Origin: Nocardia sp. BMG111209
Lineage (GTDB): Bacteria; Actinomycetota; Actinomycetes; Mycobacteriales; Mycobacteriaceae
Direction: 5' to 3'
NCBI RefSeq assembly: GCF_000381925.1
Contig: NZ_KB907307.1
Span: 3,472,001-3,536,000 of the forward strand
Length of the DNA stretch: 64,000 bases
The notes below the pieces were generated by a model. The model did no database searches and was not told the DNA's origin. It saw only the letters and a program-made list of their open reading frames with translations. A program made the translations under genes and the position numbers. Positions 44,534 to 56,943 of this stretch are shown here, piece after piece. How positions within the stretch are numbered: position 1 is the stretch's first letter; each line of letters begins with the position of its first letter.

Positions 44534-46071
44534 CGGGCCGTCCCCGGATCGGCGGCCCGCACGGTCTGCGCGGCGGCGACGGCCTTGAGCACCGCCATCG
44601 CCTTGTTACGGGATTCGATGTCCTCGTACTCGGGGTCCGAATCGGCGACCACACCCGCGCCGGCCTGCACGTACGCGGTGCCGTCCTGCAGCAGCGCGGT
44701 GCGGATCGCGATGGCGGTGTCCGCGTCGCCGGCGAAGTCGAGATAGCCGATGATGCCGCCGTAGACCCCGCGGCGGGTCGGTTCCAGCTCCTCGATCAGT
44801 TCCATCGCCCGGACCTTCGGCGCGCCGGAGAGGGTGCCGGCCGGGAAGCACGCCTGCACCGCGTCCAGGGCGATCCGGCCGGGCGCGAGCCGCCCGGAGA
44901 CGGTGGACACCAGATGCATCACGTGGCTGTACCGCTCGACGTGCCGGTACTCGGTGACCCGCACGGTACCCGGCAGGCACACCCGGCCCAGATCGTTGCG
45001 GCCGAGGTCGACGAGCATCAGATGCTCGGCGTTCTCCTTCTCGTCGGCGAGCAGGCCCTTCTCCAGCAGCAGATCGTCCTCCTCGGTGGTGCCGCGCCAC
45101 CGGGTGCCGGCGATCGGATGCGTGGTCGCGACCCCGTCCTTCACGGTCACCAGCGACTCCGGACTGGATCCGACGATGGAGAACGCCGTCTCGCCCGCGG
45201 CGTCGGGCACGTGCAGCAGATACATGTACGGACTGGGATTGGAGGCGCGCAGCATCCGGTAGAGGTCCAGCGGGCTGCCCTGGTAGTCCATCTCGAACCG
45301 CTGCGACAGCACCACCTGGAAGGCCTCGCCGGCCTCGATCTCCTTGACCAGCCGGCGCACCCCCGCGCCGAACTGCTCGGTGGTGCGCTGCCGCCGGTAC
45401 TGCGGCTCGGGCCGCTCGAACACCGAGACCGTCGATTCGGCGGGCGCGGCCAGCGCGGCGGTCATCCGGTCGAGGCGGGCGACGGCGTCGTCGTACGCCT
45501 CGTCGACGCGCTCGTCGGTGCCGTTCCAGTTGACCGCGTTGGCGATCAGGGTGATCGCGCCCTCGTGATGGTCGAAGGCGGCCAGGTCGGTGGCCAGCAG
45601 CAGCACCATCTCCGGCAGGCGCAGATCGTCGGCGGCCAGTTCCGGCAGCCGTTCCAGCCGGCGCACGATGTCGTAACCGAGATAGCCGACCAGGCCGCCG
45701 GTCAGCGGCGGCAGGCCGGGCAGGCGTTCGGTACGCAGCAGTTCCAGGCTCTCCCGCAGCGCGGCCAGCGGTTCGCCACCGGCCGGCGCGCCGACCGGGG
45801 TGGCGCCCAGCCAGGCGGCCTCGCCGTCGATCACCGTCAGCGCGGACGGGCTGCCCGCGCCGATGAACGACCAGCGCGACCAGGACCGGCCGTTCTCCGC
45901 CGATTCGAGCAGGAAGGTGCCCGCCCGGTCGGCGGCCAGCTTGCGATAGGCCGACAGCGGAGTTTCCGAGTCCGCCAGCACTTTTCGGGTCACGGGCACC
46001 ACACGGTGCTCGGCCGCGAGGGTGCGGAACTGATCCCGGGTGGTCGTGGTGGGGGGCGTCGCGCCTGGCAT
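44530..46071 (-). CDS. trpE: Anthranilate synthase component I
   Basis: TrpE converts chorismate to anthranilate using ammonia from TrpG. The 513-aa protein has the tryptophan-feedback motif LLESAENG near residue 52, then the chorismate-binding domain ([16 protein letters not shown] [61 protein letters not shown]). No trpG or trpD lies in the window. ATG 46071 is preceded by GGGTGG. I found no leader peptide with Trp codons upstream. Confidence 0.97.
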   Translation of the reverse strand: MPGATPPTTTTRDQFRTLAAEHRVVPVTRKVLADSETPLSAYRKLAADRAGTFLLESAENGRSWSRWSFIGAGSPSALTVIDGEAAWLGATPVGAPAGGEPLAALRESLELLRTERLPGLPPLTGGLVGYLGYDIVRRLERLPELAADDLRLPEMVLLLATDLAAFDHHEGAITLIANAVNWNGTDERVDEAYDDAVARLDRMTAALAAPAESTVSVFERPEPQYRRQRTTEQFGAGVRRLVKEIEAGEAFQVVLSQRFEMDYQGSPLDLYRMLRASNPSPYMYLLHVPDAAGETAFSIVGSSPESLVTVKDGVATTHPIAGTRWRGTTEEDDLLLEKGLLADEKENAEHLMLVDLGRNDLGRVCLPGTVRVTEYRHVERYSHVMHLVSTVSGRLAPGRIALDAVQACFPAGTLSGAPKVRAMELIEELEPTRRGVYGGIIGYLDFAGDADTAIAIRTALLQDGTAYVQAGAGVVADSDPEYEDIESRNKAMAVLKAVAAAQTVRAADPGTAR

Positions 46072-46232
46072 CCACCCATCATTCCAGGGGCGGGCAAGCG
46101 GGTTTCCCGCGCCCCGAACCAGCCGGGAACCCGGCGGCGGCGAATAACGAGCGACCGATCATTCGCTCGAATGCCCGAACTCTGGTCCCGCGCCCGCGCG
46201 GAATCCGTCGACACGAGAGGAGATCAACACCG

Positions 46233-46637
46233 ATGTACCCCTCGCAACCGGTGACACCGGAGGGTCGCCGGCCGGCCACCACCCGCTCGTTGCCCGATCC
46301 GGCCCGGCCCACGAAGGCCACCCCGCCGAACCGGACCGCCCGCACGGCCACCGGCGGCCAGAGCCGGCCCGCCGCCGCCGGTCAGAGCCGCGCCGCGGCC
46401 GGCAGCCAGAGCCGCACCCCCGCCTCCGGCAGTCAGGCGCCGAGCCCGCACAATGCGGTCGCCTCGTTCGTCACCTACGTGAAGGCCCTGGAGGACATCG
46501 ACCGCCGCGCCTTCCCCGACGAGTTCGCCCGGCACGCCGACCGGATCAAGGAGTTGAAGCCGTTCCTGAAGGCGCACGGCATCCTCGACGTGATGACCAT
46601 CAAGAACCCGGAAATCGCGGCGCTGGTCGGCATCTGA
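46233..46637 (+). CDS. Hypothetical protein with Q-S-R repeats, 134 aa
   Basis: ATG 46233 with GAGAGGAG upstream. The N-terminal half is basic and low-complexity, with four spaced Q-S-R units (GGQSRP, GQSRA, GSQSRT). The C-terminal ~60 residues form a compact helical domain (VASFVTYVKALEDIDRRAFPDEFARHADRIKELKPFLKAHG). It is divergent from trpE. No family is recognised. Confidence 0.65.
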   Translation: MYPSQPVTPEGRRPATTRSLPDPARPTKATPPNRTARTATGGQSRPAAAGQSRAAAGSQSRTPASGSQAPSPHNAVASFVTYVKALEDIDRRAFPDEFARHADRIKELKPFLKAHGILDVMTIKNPEIAALVGI

Positions 46638-46688
46638 CGGATTTCCGCCGGGTACCGGGCGTCCGATCCGCCCGGTACTGTGCTGGTC

Positions 46689-47150
46689 ATGAGGACAGGT
46701 GAGAAGGCGCCCGCGTTCGAGCTCCCCGACCAGTCCGGCACCGTCCGGTCGCTGGATTCGCTGCTGACCGGCGGCCCGCTGGTGCTGTTCTTCTACCCGA
46801 AGGCGAATACGCCGGTCTGCACGGCCGAGGCCTGCCATTTCCGGGATCTGTCCGCCGATTTCGCGGCGATCGGCGCGAGCTGCGCCGGGATCAGCACCGA
46901 CGCGGTCGAGACGCAGGCCGGATTCGCCGAGGCCCAGCGCCTGGGCTATCCGGTGCTCTCCGATGTCGGCGGCGTGGTGGCCGCGCAGTTCGGCGTCAAG
47001 CGCGGGCTGCTGAGCGCGATCATGCCGGTGAAGCGGCACACCTTCGTCATCGACACCGATCGCACGGTGCTCGACGTGATCACCGGCGAACTCAAGGCGA
47101 ACGTCCACGCCGACGAGGCGCTGGCCTTCCTGAAACAGCGCAACAGCTGA
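46689..47150 (+). CDS. bcp: Bcp-type peroxiredoxin
   Basis: ATG 46689 gives 153 aa. The thioredoxin-fold peroxiredoxin reduces hydroperoxides. The peroxidatic site is TPVCTAEAC, with a second Cys five residues on as resolving Cys, the Bcp/PrxQ pattern. FFYPKA and the C-terminal HTFVIDTDRTVLDVI are conserved. It corresponds in position to M. tuberculosis bcpB (Rv1608c), between trpE and the his genes. Confidence 0.93.
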   Translation: MRTGEKAPAFELPDQSGTVRSLDSLLTGGPLVLFFYPKANTPVCTAEACHFRDLSADFAAIGASCAGISTDAVETQAGFAEAQRLGYPVLSDVGGVVAAQFGVKRGLLSAIMPVKRHTFVIDTDRTVLDVITGELKANVHADEALAFLKQRNS

Positions 47151-47220
47151 TCGGACGCCGATCGGACACGCTGTGGTCCGAGTGGTTCACTGTCCGGCCG
47201 CGGGTGCCTACGCTGTCGTT

Positions 47221-47847
47221 ATGACTTCACACAGCGTGGAGCAACCTATCGGCATCAGCCCGGTGTGGCGGCACCGGATCCTGGGCGCGCTGGCCCTCGT
47301 GGTCGCGCTGGTGCTGGTGTACTTCCTGTTGACGGCGTTCATCCCGCGCTGGTGGGCGCAGCGGGTCGCGAGTATGTCGGGGCACGGCAGCTTCAGCCGG
47401 GGCATCTGGTCCGGCCTGGCGCTGGGCTTCGTGTGCACCCTGGTACCGCTGCTGCTCCTGCTGTTCGCCGCCACGGTCTGGGGTAAACGCGCCGGCCGGT
47501 TCCTCGCCGGCGCCGCGGCGGTGGTCGCGATCGTCACCGCGCTGCCGAATCTGATGACGCTGAGCATCGTGCTGGGCACGACCAACGCCGCACACGCCGG
47601 CGAGCGGGTGCTCGACGTCGACGCGCCGGGATTCCGCGGCGCCGCGCTGACCGCCGCGATCGTGGCCGCGGTGGCGTTCGCGCTCATCGTCTTCGTCGTG
47701 TTGCGCGGCCGGTTCCGCACCCGCCGCGCGGGCAGGCGCCGACCGGCGGCACAACGTGCGCAATCCGTCGGCACGCCGCAGGATGTGGATGACACGACAC
47801 GAGAATCGATCGTCCGACACGCCGACGACGGTCACCCAAAGACCTGA
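47221..47847 (+). CDS. Multi-pass membrane protein, 208 aa
   Basis: ATG 47221. Four membrane segments (ILGALALVVALVLVYFLLTAFIP, IWSGLALGFVCTLVPLLLLLFAATVW, AGAAAVVAIVTALPNLMTLSIVLG, AALTAAIVAAVAFALIVFVVL) and a basic cytoplasmic tail are present. It may be a permease-like or regulatory membrane protein. The family is not identified. Confidence 0.75.
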   Translation: MTSHSVEQPIGISPVWRHRILGALALVVALVLVYFLLTAFIPRWWAQRVASMSGHGSFSRGIWSGLALGFVCTLVPLLLLLFAATVWGKRAGRFLAGAAAVVAIVTALPNLMTLSIVLGTTNAAHAGERVLDVDAPGFRGAALTAAIVAAVAFALIVFVVLRGRFRTRRAGRRRPAAQRAQSVGTPQDVDDTTRESIVRHADDGHPKT

Positions 47848-47933
47848 TGACCCGTGATAGATGTCACGTCATAAACAACACTGGTGACCCTCGAGCGAAA
47901 TCGTGGCAAACTGAGTGTTCGCGGGTGACTGTG

Positions 47934-47949
47934 AATTGAAGTTTCAATT
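47934..47949. promoter_or_regulatory. 16-bp palindrome upstream of the MarR gene
   Basis: AATTGAAGTTTCAATT is a perfect inverted repeat, AT-rich against the high-GC background, 54 bp before the MarR start codon. MarR proteins typically bind such palindromes near their own promoters. It is a probable autoregulatory operator. Confidence 0.55.
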
Positions 47950-48003
47950 ATCACCAGCTCGGTCAACGAGAGCACGTCACTTGGCTGCAAGAGAGGGCAC
48001 AGA

Positions 48004-48531
48004 GTGACGACGTGGCTGAATACCATCGAACAGCGAGCTTGGCAGATGCTCGTCGCACTGACGACCAAACTTCCGGCCGCGATGGATACCCAGATGCAGA
48101 ACGAGTCCGGGGTCACGCATTTCGAGTACATCGTCATGTCGGTACTCGCGGAGCAGCCCGGTCATCGCCTGCAGCTGAGTGATCTCGCGCAGAAGGCTAA
48201 TGCATCGCTATCCAGGTTGTCCCATGTGGTGACCAAGCTCGAGCGACTCGGCTGGGTGGTGCGCGACGCGCAGACCGGCCGCCGCGGCGCGCAGGCCGTC
48301 CTGACCAACCTCGGCCTCGAGCGAGTGCAACAGGCTACTCCCGGCTATCAGGAGGCCGTGCGGGGTCTCGTCTTCGACGGCCTGGACCCCGAGCAGACCG
48401 AACAACTGGTCGAACTGGGTGAGGCGCTGATCGAGCAGCTGGACTCCGGACTGGCCCGCGGCATCGGCCGCGCCGGCGGACGCCCCGACGACAACAAGGG
48501 CCGGCCCACCCGGGCGCCCCGGCGGCGCTGA
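48004..48531 (+). CDS. MarR-family transcriptional regulator
   Basis: GTG 48004 gives 175 aa. The central winged helix (LQLSDLAQKANASLSRLSHVVTKLERLGWVVRDAQTGRRGAQAVLTNLG) with helical flanks for dimerisation is typical of MarR. No ligand is predictable. It converges with hisI, with 3 bases between the stop codons. Confidence 0.93.
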   Translation: MTTWLNTIEQRAWQMLVALTTKLPAAMDTQMQNESGVTHFEYIVMSVLAEQPGHRLQLSDLAQKANASLSRLSHVVTKLERLGWVVRDAQTGRRGAQAVLTNLGLERVQQATPGYQEAVRGLVFDGLDPEQTEQLVELGEALIEQLDSGLARGIGRAGGRPDDNKGRPTRAPRRR

Positions 48532-48534
48532 TCC

Positions 48535-48894
48535 CTATTCCGCCGCGGGGCCGGTGAGCAGGACGTCCCCGTCCCAGCAGGTGTGATCGCCGGTGTGGCA
48601 GGCGCCGCCGGTCTGGTCGACGATCAGCAGTACCGCGTCGCCGTCGCAGTCCAGGCGCACCTCGTGCACGTACTGGGTGTGGCCGGAGGTCTCGCCCTTG
48701 ACCCAGTACTGCCGCCGGGAGCGGGAGTAGTAGGTGGCCTTGCGGGTCGAGAGCGTGCGGGCCAGCGCCTCGTCGTCCATCCACGCCATCATCAGCACGT
48801 CGCCGCTGCCGCGCTCCTGCGCGATGGCGGCGACCAACCCCGCCTCGTTGCGCTTGAGGCGGGCGGCGATGGCCGGATCGAGACTCATGTGCAC
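48535..48894 (-). CDS. hisI: Phosphoribosyl-AMP cyclohydrolase
   Basis: HisI opens the purine ring of PR-AMP in histidine synthesis. The 119-aa monofunctional enzyme has [31 protein letters not shown], and the metal-binding [27 protein letters not shown]. It is not fused to HisE, as in other actinobacteria. It is the last his gene in this leftward cluster. Confidence 0.97.
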   Translation of the reverse strand: MHMSLDPAIAARLKRNEAGLVAAIAQERGSGDVLMMAWMDDEALARTLSTRKATYYSRSRRQYWVKGETSGHTQYVHEVRLDCDGDAVLLIVDQTGGACHTGDHTCWDGDVLLTGPAAE

Positions 48895-48928
48895 CGTTTC
48901 GTCGAGATCGGAAAATACGCCCGGAGGC

Positions 48929-49702
48929 TCAGCGAACGACGATACCCTCGGCCCGCATGGCCTCCTTCACCTGCGGGATCGTCAGGTCGCCGAAGTGGAA
49001 GACGCTCGCCGCCAGCACCGCGTCGGCCCCGGTCTGCACCGCCGGCGGGAAGTGCCCGACCCGCCCGGCGCCGCCGCTGGCGATGATCGGCACCGAGACC
49101 GCCCGCCGCACCGATTCGATCATCGGCAGATCGAAACCACCCTTGGTGCCGTCGGCGTCCATCGAGTTGAGCAGGATCTCGCCGACCCCGAGTTCGGCGC
49201 CGCGCGCCGCCCACTCGATCGCGTCGATGCCGGTACTGCGCTTACCGCCGTGGGTGGTGACCTCCCAGCCCGACGGCGTCGGCGGATTGCCGTCCGGGAC
49301 CAGCCGGGCGTCCACCGACAGCACGATGCACTGCGAGCCGAACCGCTCCGACATCGCGCGCAGGATCTCCGGATCGGCGATCGCGGCGGTGTTCACCGAG
49401 ACCTTGTCGGCGCCGGCCCGCAGCAACCGGTCCACGTCGTCGACCGTGCGGACGCCGCCGCCGACGGTGAGCGGGATGAAGATCTGCTCGGCGGTGCGGG
49501 TCACCACGTCGATCATGGTGCCGCGATCGCCGGTGGAGGCGGTGACGTCGAGGAAGGTCAGCTCGTCGGCGCCCTGGGCGTCGTAGGCGGCGGCCAGTTC
49601 CACCGGATCGCCCGCGTCGCGCAGATTCTCGAAGTTCACGCCCTTGACGACGCGGCCCGCGTCCACGTCCAGGCACGGGATCACACGGACGGCCAGACTC
49701 AT
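48929..49702 (-). CDS. hisF: Imidazole glycerol phosphate synthase cyclase subunit
   Basis: HisF with HisH makes imidazole-glycerol phosphate and AICAR. The 257-aa TIM barrel has catalytic Asp in [18 protein letters not shown] and in CIVLSVDAR, plus the phosphate loops VGGGVRT and ASGGAG. Confidence 0.97.
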   Translation of the reverse strand: MSLAVRVIPCLDVDAGRVVKGVNFENLRDAGDPVELAAAYDAQGADELTFLDVTASTGDRGTMIDVVTRTAEQIFIPLTVGGGVRTVDDVDRLLRAGADKVSVNTAAIADPEILRAMSERFGSQCIVLSVDARLVPDGNPPTPSGWEVTTHGGKRSTGIDAIEWAARGAELGVGEILLNSMDADGTKGGFDLPMIESVRRAVSVPIIASGGAGRVGHFPPAVQTGADAVLAASVFHFGDLTIPQVKEAMRAEGIVVR

Positions 49703-49757
49703 CGGATCAGCCCCATCGTTGTCGTCGTTTCGTCGTCGCGGCCGCCGCGCGTGCCGG

Positions 49758-50597
49758 TCACCGCCCGGCCTGCCCGTCGCGGCGGGCCCGGTCGACCGCG
49801 GAGTCGATCAGCTCCAGCAGTTCCTCGTGCACGCCGGGCGCGGCGGCGAGGACCGAACCGGATTCGATCGTCCAGGGCGCCCCGGCGAGATCGGTGACCA
49901 CTCCCCCGGCCGCGCGCACGAGCGCGACCCCGGCGGCGTTGTCCCAGGCGTGATGGCCGAACACGACCGCGCCGCCGAGCACGCCGGACGCGGTGAACGC
50001 CAGGTCGATACCCGTGGACCCGTGCATCCGGACCCGGCCGGACAACCGGCTCAGCGCACCCAGCAGATCGAAGCGGAACGAACCGGGGATCCGGCCGCGC
50101 GAGTCGGTGTTGAAGGCGCCGAAGCCGATCATCGCGTCCGACAGCCGGGCGCGGGCCAGCGGCGGCACCGGCTGCCCGTCGACCAGCACCGGACCGCCTG
50201 CGACCGCCGCGTAGGTGCGGCCGAGCAGCGGCAGCCAGGTCAGCCCGAGTACCGGCTCACCCTCGCGGACCAGCGCCAGCAGCATGCCGGACAGCGGATG
50301 CCCGGACGAATAGTTGAAGGTGCCGTCGATCGGATCGAGCACCCACGCGGTGCCGGTGGTCAGCTCGGGGCCGCCGAACTCCTCACCGTGCACCGGGATT
50401 CCGGTCTGCTCGGTCAGCAGGCCCGACAGCGTCCGTTCCAGCTCCAGGTCGAATTCGGTGGCGAAATCGCCCTGGCCCTTCACCACCGCGCTCGGTGCGC
50501 CGACGCCGGCCACGAAACGCGGCACGACCGAATCCAGCGCCGCGCTCGCCGTGGCCAGCAGCCCGGTGAGGTCGGCGGTCGCAGCGACGGTGGTCAT
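49758..50597 (-). CDS. Inositol monophosphatase family protein (ImpA-like)
   Basis: The 279-aa Mg-dependent phosphatase has the motifs [25 protein letters not shown] and [15 protein letters not shown]. It lies between hisF and priA at the position of M. tuberculosis impA. In actinobacteria, enzymes of this family serve as inositol monophosphatase or as histidinol-phosphate phosphatase (HisN). The his setting supports either; no other HisN candidate is in the window. Confidence 0.9.
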   Translation of the reverse strand: MTTVAATADLTGLLATASAALDSVVPRFVAGVGAPSAVVKGQGDFATEFDLELERTLSGLLTEQTGIPVHGEEFGGPELTTGTAWVLDPIDGTFNYSSGHPLSGMLLALVREGEPVLGLTWLPLLGRTYAAVAGGPVLVDGQPVPPLARARLSDAMIGFGAFNTDSRGRIPGSFRFDLLGALSRLSGRVRMHGSTGIDLAFTASGVLGGAVVFGHHAWDNAAGVALVRAAGGVVTDLAGAPWTIESGSVLAAAPGVHEELLELIDSAVDRARRDGQAGR

Positions 50598-50605
50598 CGG
50601 CGGCG

Positions 50606-51337
50606 TCAGCGCACCGCGGCCAGCGCCTCGGGCAGCGTGAACCGCCCGGCGTACAGCGCCTTACCGACGATCGCGCCCTCCACGCCCTCGTCCACCAGCG
50701 CCGCGATGGCCCGCAGATCGTCCAGCGTGGACACGCCGCCGGAGGCGATCACCGGGCTCTCGGTGGCGTTGGCGACCTCGCGCAGCAGGTCCAGGTTGGG
50801 GCCGGTGAGGGTGCCGTCCTTGGTGACGTCGGTGACCACGTAGCGACTGCAGCCGTCGTGTTCCAGCCGCTCCAGCACCTCCCAGAGGTCGCCGCCGTCG
50901 CTGACCCAGCCACGCCCGCGCAGCCGGTACTCGCCGTCGATCAACTTCACGTCCAGGCCGACGGCGATCCGGTCGCCGTACTCACCGAGGGCGCGGGCGC
51001 ACCACACCGGATCCTCCAGCGCGGCGGTGCCGACGTTGACCCGGGCACAACCGGTGGCCAGGGCGGCCTTCAGGGAGTCGTCGTCGCGGATGCCGCCGGA
51101 CAACTCGACCCGCACGTCCAGCTCACCGACCACCCGGGCCAGCAGCTCGCGGTTGGAGCCCTTGCCGAAGGCGGCATCCAGATCGACCAGATGCACCCAC
51201 TCGGCGCCGTCGTTCTGCCAGGCCAGGGCGGCGTCGCGGGGCGAACCGTAGCTCGTCTCGCTGCCGGCCTCTCCCTGTACGAGGCGCACGGCCTCACCAT
51301 TGGCGACATCGACGGCGGGTAGCAGCACTAGACTCAC
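50606..51337 (-). CDS. priA: Phosphoribosyl isomerase A (bifunctional HisA/TrpF)
   Basis: The 243-aa TIM barrel has catalytic Asp in [18 protein letters not shown] and in [15 protein letters not shown], and the loop [18 protein letters not shown]. Actinobacterial PriA isomerises both ProFAR (histidine) and PRA (tryptophan). The trp cluster here has trpE, C, B and A but no trpF, which supports the double role. Confidence 0.93.
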   Translation of the reverse strand: MSLVLLPAVDVANGEAVRLVQGEAGSETSYGSPRDAALAWQNDGAEWVHLVDLDAAFGKGSNRELLARVVGELDVRVELSGGIRDDDSLKAALATGCARVNVGTAALEDPVWCARALGEYGDRIAVGLDVKLIDGEYRLRGRGWVSDGGDLWEVLERLEHDGCSRYVVTDVTKDGTLTGPNLDLLREVANATESPVIASGGVSTLDDLRAIAALVDEGVEGAIVGKALYAGRFTLPEALAAVR

Positions 51338-51517
51338 GCAAGCATCTTATTGGTTACCGGTGTGCGGTCGTTCGTGGGCCCGCCCGGCGGGGTTTGCGGA
51401 ACGCCCGCTGGGGAACCCGGACTACAGGACGGGCCCCGTCGAGGTGGTTCGCCGGACCCACAGCTGTGCGCCGGGACCGTACGGCCGATCTTCCGCCGAA
51501 CGAGCAAGGGGTGAGTT

Positions 51518-52003
51518 GTGTCTCGAATTACCTTGCAGCGCCGCGTTTTCCGACTGCTCCGCGGGCCGGCGTGCGCGCTGGCGCCGCTACCGGCCGGGCT
51601 GTTGTTCCTCGCGCCGGCGACCGCCGCGGTGCCCACCGACCCGGTGCAGCAGGCCGCCTGCGATTTCGGCCGGCAGTTGTCGACCTACGACTACGCCGCC
51701 TACGACGACTACGACCAGCGGGTGCTGACCCGGTCCACGGGTACGTTCCACGACGATTTCCAGAACTCCGCCGCCGACCGCCGCGAACGGGCACAGTCCG
51801 CGCACAGCCGCGCCGAGGCGGTGGTGGTCGAATGCCGTACCGACACCGCCGATCCGGCGCACGCGGACGCGGTGGTCTCGGTCGACCAGAGCACCCGCAG
51901 CGACGCGACCCTCGGCCTGCCGCGGCCGAGCCGCTCGGTCATGCGGGTGACGTTCGACAACGTCGACGGCCACTGGCTCGCGAACCGGGTCGACCCGGTG
52001 TAG
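51518..52003 (+). CDS. Secreted protein, tandem paralogue 1
   Basis: GTG 51518 gives 161 aa. An N-terminal signal peptide (basic, then ACALAPLPAGLLFLAPATAAVP) precedes a ~120-residue domain with CDFGRQLSTYDYAAYDDYDQRVLTRSTGTFHDDFQ. The pattern recalls Mce-associated / SnoaL-like exported domains of mycolic-acid bacteria. One Cys near each end of the domain may form a disulfide. The next gene is its paralogue. Confidence 0.72.
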   Translation: MSRITLQRRVFRLLRGPACALAPLPAGLLFLAPATAAVPTDPVQQAACDFGRQLSTYDYAAYDDYDQRVLTRSTGTFHDDFQNSAADRRERAQSAHSRAEAVVVECRTDTADPAHADAVVSVDQSTRSDATLGLPRPSRSVMRVTFDNVDGHWLANRVDPV

Positions 52004-52082
52004 TCCGCGTACCGGATGCCCAGCCGGTAAGGTCGGCGTGCGATCCGAACCTGGCTCGCACGCAACGACAATCGAGGGCATC

Positions 52083-52532
52083 GTGTATCGATCCGTGCTT
52101 CCGGCCACCCTGCTCGCGGCAGCCGCCGGCCTCGTCGCACCCGCCGTCGCGGCGGCGGATCCCGGCCCGGCTCCGGGCGCCGCCTGCGACTTCGGGCGCG
52201 AGGTCAGCAATTACGACTACAGCGATATCGAGAACTACTTCCAGCGGGTGCTGAACCGGACGACCGGCGAATTCCACGACAATTTCCGCGACGCGCTGCC
52301 GACGCTGCGCACCAAACTCGTGGGCCTGCACGCGCATTCCGACGGCACCGTGGTGGAGTGCACCCCCGGCGCCGCCGACGGCGACCGGCAGGGCGCCCGC
52401 CTGGTGGTGAACCAGACCGTGATCACCGACGAGACCAACCGCGAACCACGCAGCGGGGTCTGGGCTTTCGCCCTCACCCTGAACCGGGTGGGCGACGACT
52501 GGCTCGTCAGCGATCTGCAGAACACCCAGTGA
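52083..52532 (+). CDS. Secreted protein, tandem paralogue 2
   Basis: GTG 52083 with GAGGG upstream gives 149 aa. The signal peptide (LPATLLAAAAGLVAPAVAAA) is followed by CDFGREVSNYDYSDIENYFQRVLNRTTGEFHDNF, clearly matching the neighbour. It converges with hisH, 12 bp apart. The function is unknown; it is probably an envelope protein. Confidence 0.72.
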   Translation: MYRSVLPATLLAAAAGLVAPAVAAADPGPAPGAACDFGREVSNYDYSDIENYFQRVLNRTTGEFHDNFRDALPTLRTKLVGLHAHSDGTVVECTPGAADGDRQGARLVVNQTVITDETNREPRSGVWAFALTLNRVGDDWLVSDLQNTQ

Positions 52533-52544
52533 GACGAACCGCCG

Positions 52545-53176
52545 CTACAGCGACCCCACCCAGTTGCGCAGCAGTTGCGCACCCGCGTCGCCGGACTTCT
52601 CCGGATGGAACTGGGTGGCCGACAGCGGGCCGTTCTCGACCGCGGCCAGGAAGCGGCCGCCGTAGTCGCACCAGGTGAGCTTCGCCGGGGCGAGGGTCCC
52701 GTTGTCCTCCCACTCCCAGCTCTGCGCGGCATAGGAGTGCACGAAGTAGAACCGGGTGCCGGCGTCCATCCCCGCGAACAGCACGCTGTCCGCCGGGGCC
52801 TCGATCGTGTTCCAGCCCATGTGCGGCAGGACCGGCGCCCGCAGCCGATCGACCACGCCCGGCCATTCCGCGCAGCCCTCGGTCTCGACGCCGAATTCGA
52901 CGCCCCGGTCGAAGAGGATCTGCATGCCGACGCAGATGCCCAGCACCGGCCGGCCCCCGGCGAGCCGCTTGCCGATGATGCGCTCGCCGCGCACCGCCTT
53001 CAGGCCCGCCATACAGGCGGCGTACGCCCCCACACCGGGGACCACCAGGCCGTCGGCCTCCAGCGCCACCTCCGGATCCGCGGTGACGGTGACCTCGGCG
53101 CCCGCGCGGACCAGCGCACGGTGGGCGGAGTGCAGATTGCCGGAACCGTAGTCCAGCAGGGTGATCCGGGGACTGC

Positions 53177-53180
<4 letters not shown>
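52545..53180 (-). CDS. hisH: Imidazole glycerol phosphate synthase glutaminase subunit
   Basis: HisH supplies ammonia to HisF from glutamine. The 211-aa class I amidotransferase has the nucleophile in GICVGMQ and the His-Glu pair in [10 protein letters not shown]. The start overlaps the hisB stop in a 4-base overlap. Confidence 0.97.
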
Positions 53181-56323
<3,143 letters not shown>

Positions 56324-56501
56324 AGCGGGGCGGAATCCTTGTCTGTGCTGGTCATCACACCGAAGCCCGGACGGCTTCGGACCGCTACCAGCCTATCCGG
56401 TGCGCGCCATCGGATTTTCGCCACCCGACCCGGGCATGAACCACGGCCCGCGACTGTTGCTCATCCCGGCAAGCAACGACTACCCCTTGTGGAGGCACGA
56501 C

Positions 56502-56903
56502 GTGACCGAAATTCCCGAGCAGGTCCGTGATCTGCTGGAACGGCCGATCTACGCCAGCCTGGGCACCACCCGGCCGGACGGCTCCCCGCAGGTGAACCCG
56601 ATGTGGTTCGTGTGGGACGGCGAGTTCGTGTGGTTCACGCACACCAACGCCCGGCAGAAGTTCCGCAATCTGGAACGGGAGCCGCGGGTATCCATCTCGA
56701 TCTTCGATCCGGACAATCCGTACCGGTACCTCGAGCTCCGCGGCACGATCGATCACATCGATCCGGATCCGACGGCCGCGCTCTACAGCCGACTGTCCGA
56801 GCGGTACGGGGGCGGGCCGGTCGTGCCGCCGGACGCCGAGCGGCGGGTGGCCATCGCGGTCCGGCCCACCGGGGTGTCGGGCAACCTGCGTCCGCGCAGC
56901 TGA
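56502..56903 (+). CDS. PPOX-class flavin/F420-dependent oxidoreductase-like protein
   Basis: GTG 56502 follows GGAGG by 6 bases and gives 133 aa. The split-barrel protein has ASLGTTRPDGSPQVNPMWFVWDGEFVWFTHT and NLEREPRVSISIFDPDNPYRYLELRG, the pattern of the PNPOx-like/FDOR-B family that uses FMN or F420. The family is abundant in mycobacteria and Nocardia. The substrate is unknown. It is divergent from hisD. Confidence 0.85.
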   Translation: MTEIPEQVRDLLERPIYASLGTTRPDGSPQVNPMWFVWDGEFVWFTHTNARQKFRNLEREPRVSISIFDPDNPYRYLELRGTIDHIDPDPTAALYSRLSERYGGGPVVPPDAERRVAIAVRPTGVSGNLRPRS

Positions 56904-56943
56904 TCCGTGCGGCGGCGGACTCCGGTCCGCCGCCCGCGGGCTG

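Noticed and set aside
46072..46232. trp attenuator / leader peptide before trpE
   Set aside because: The short frame there has no run of Trp codons and only a small hairpin is visible.
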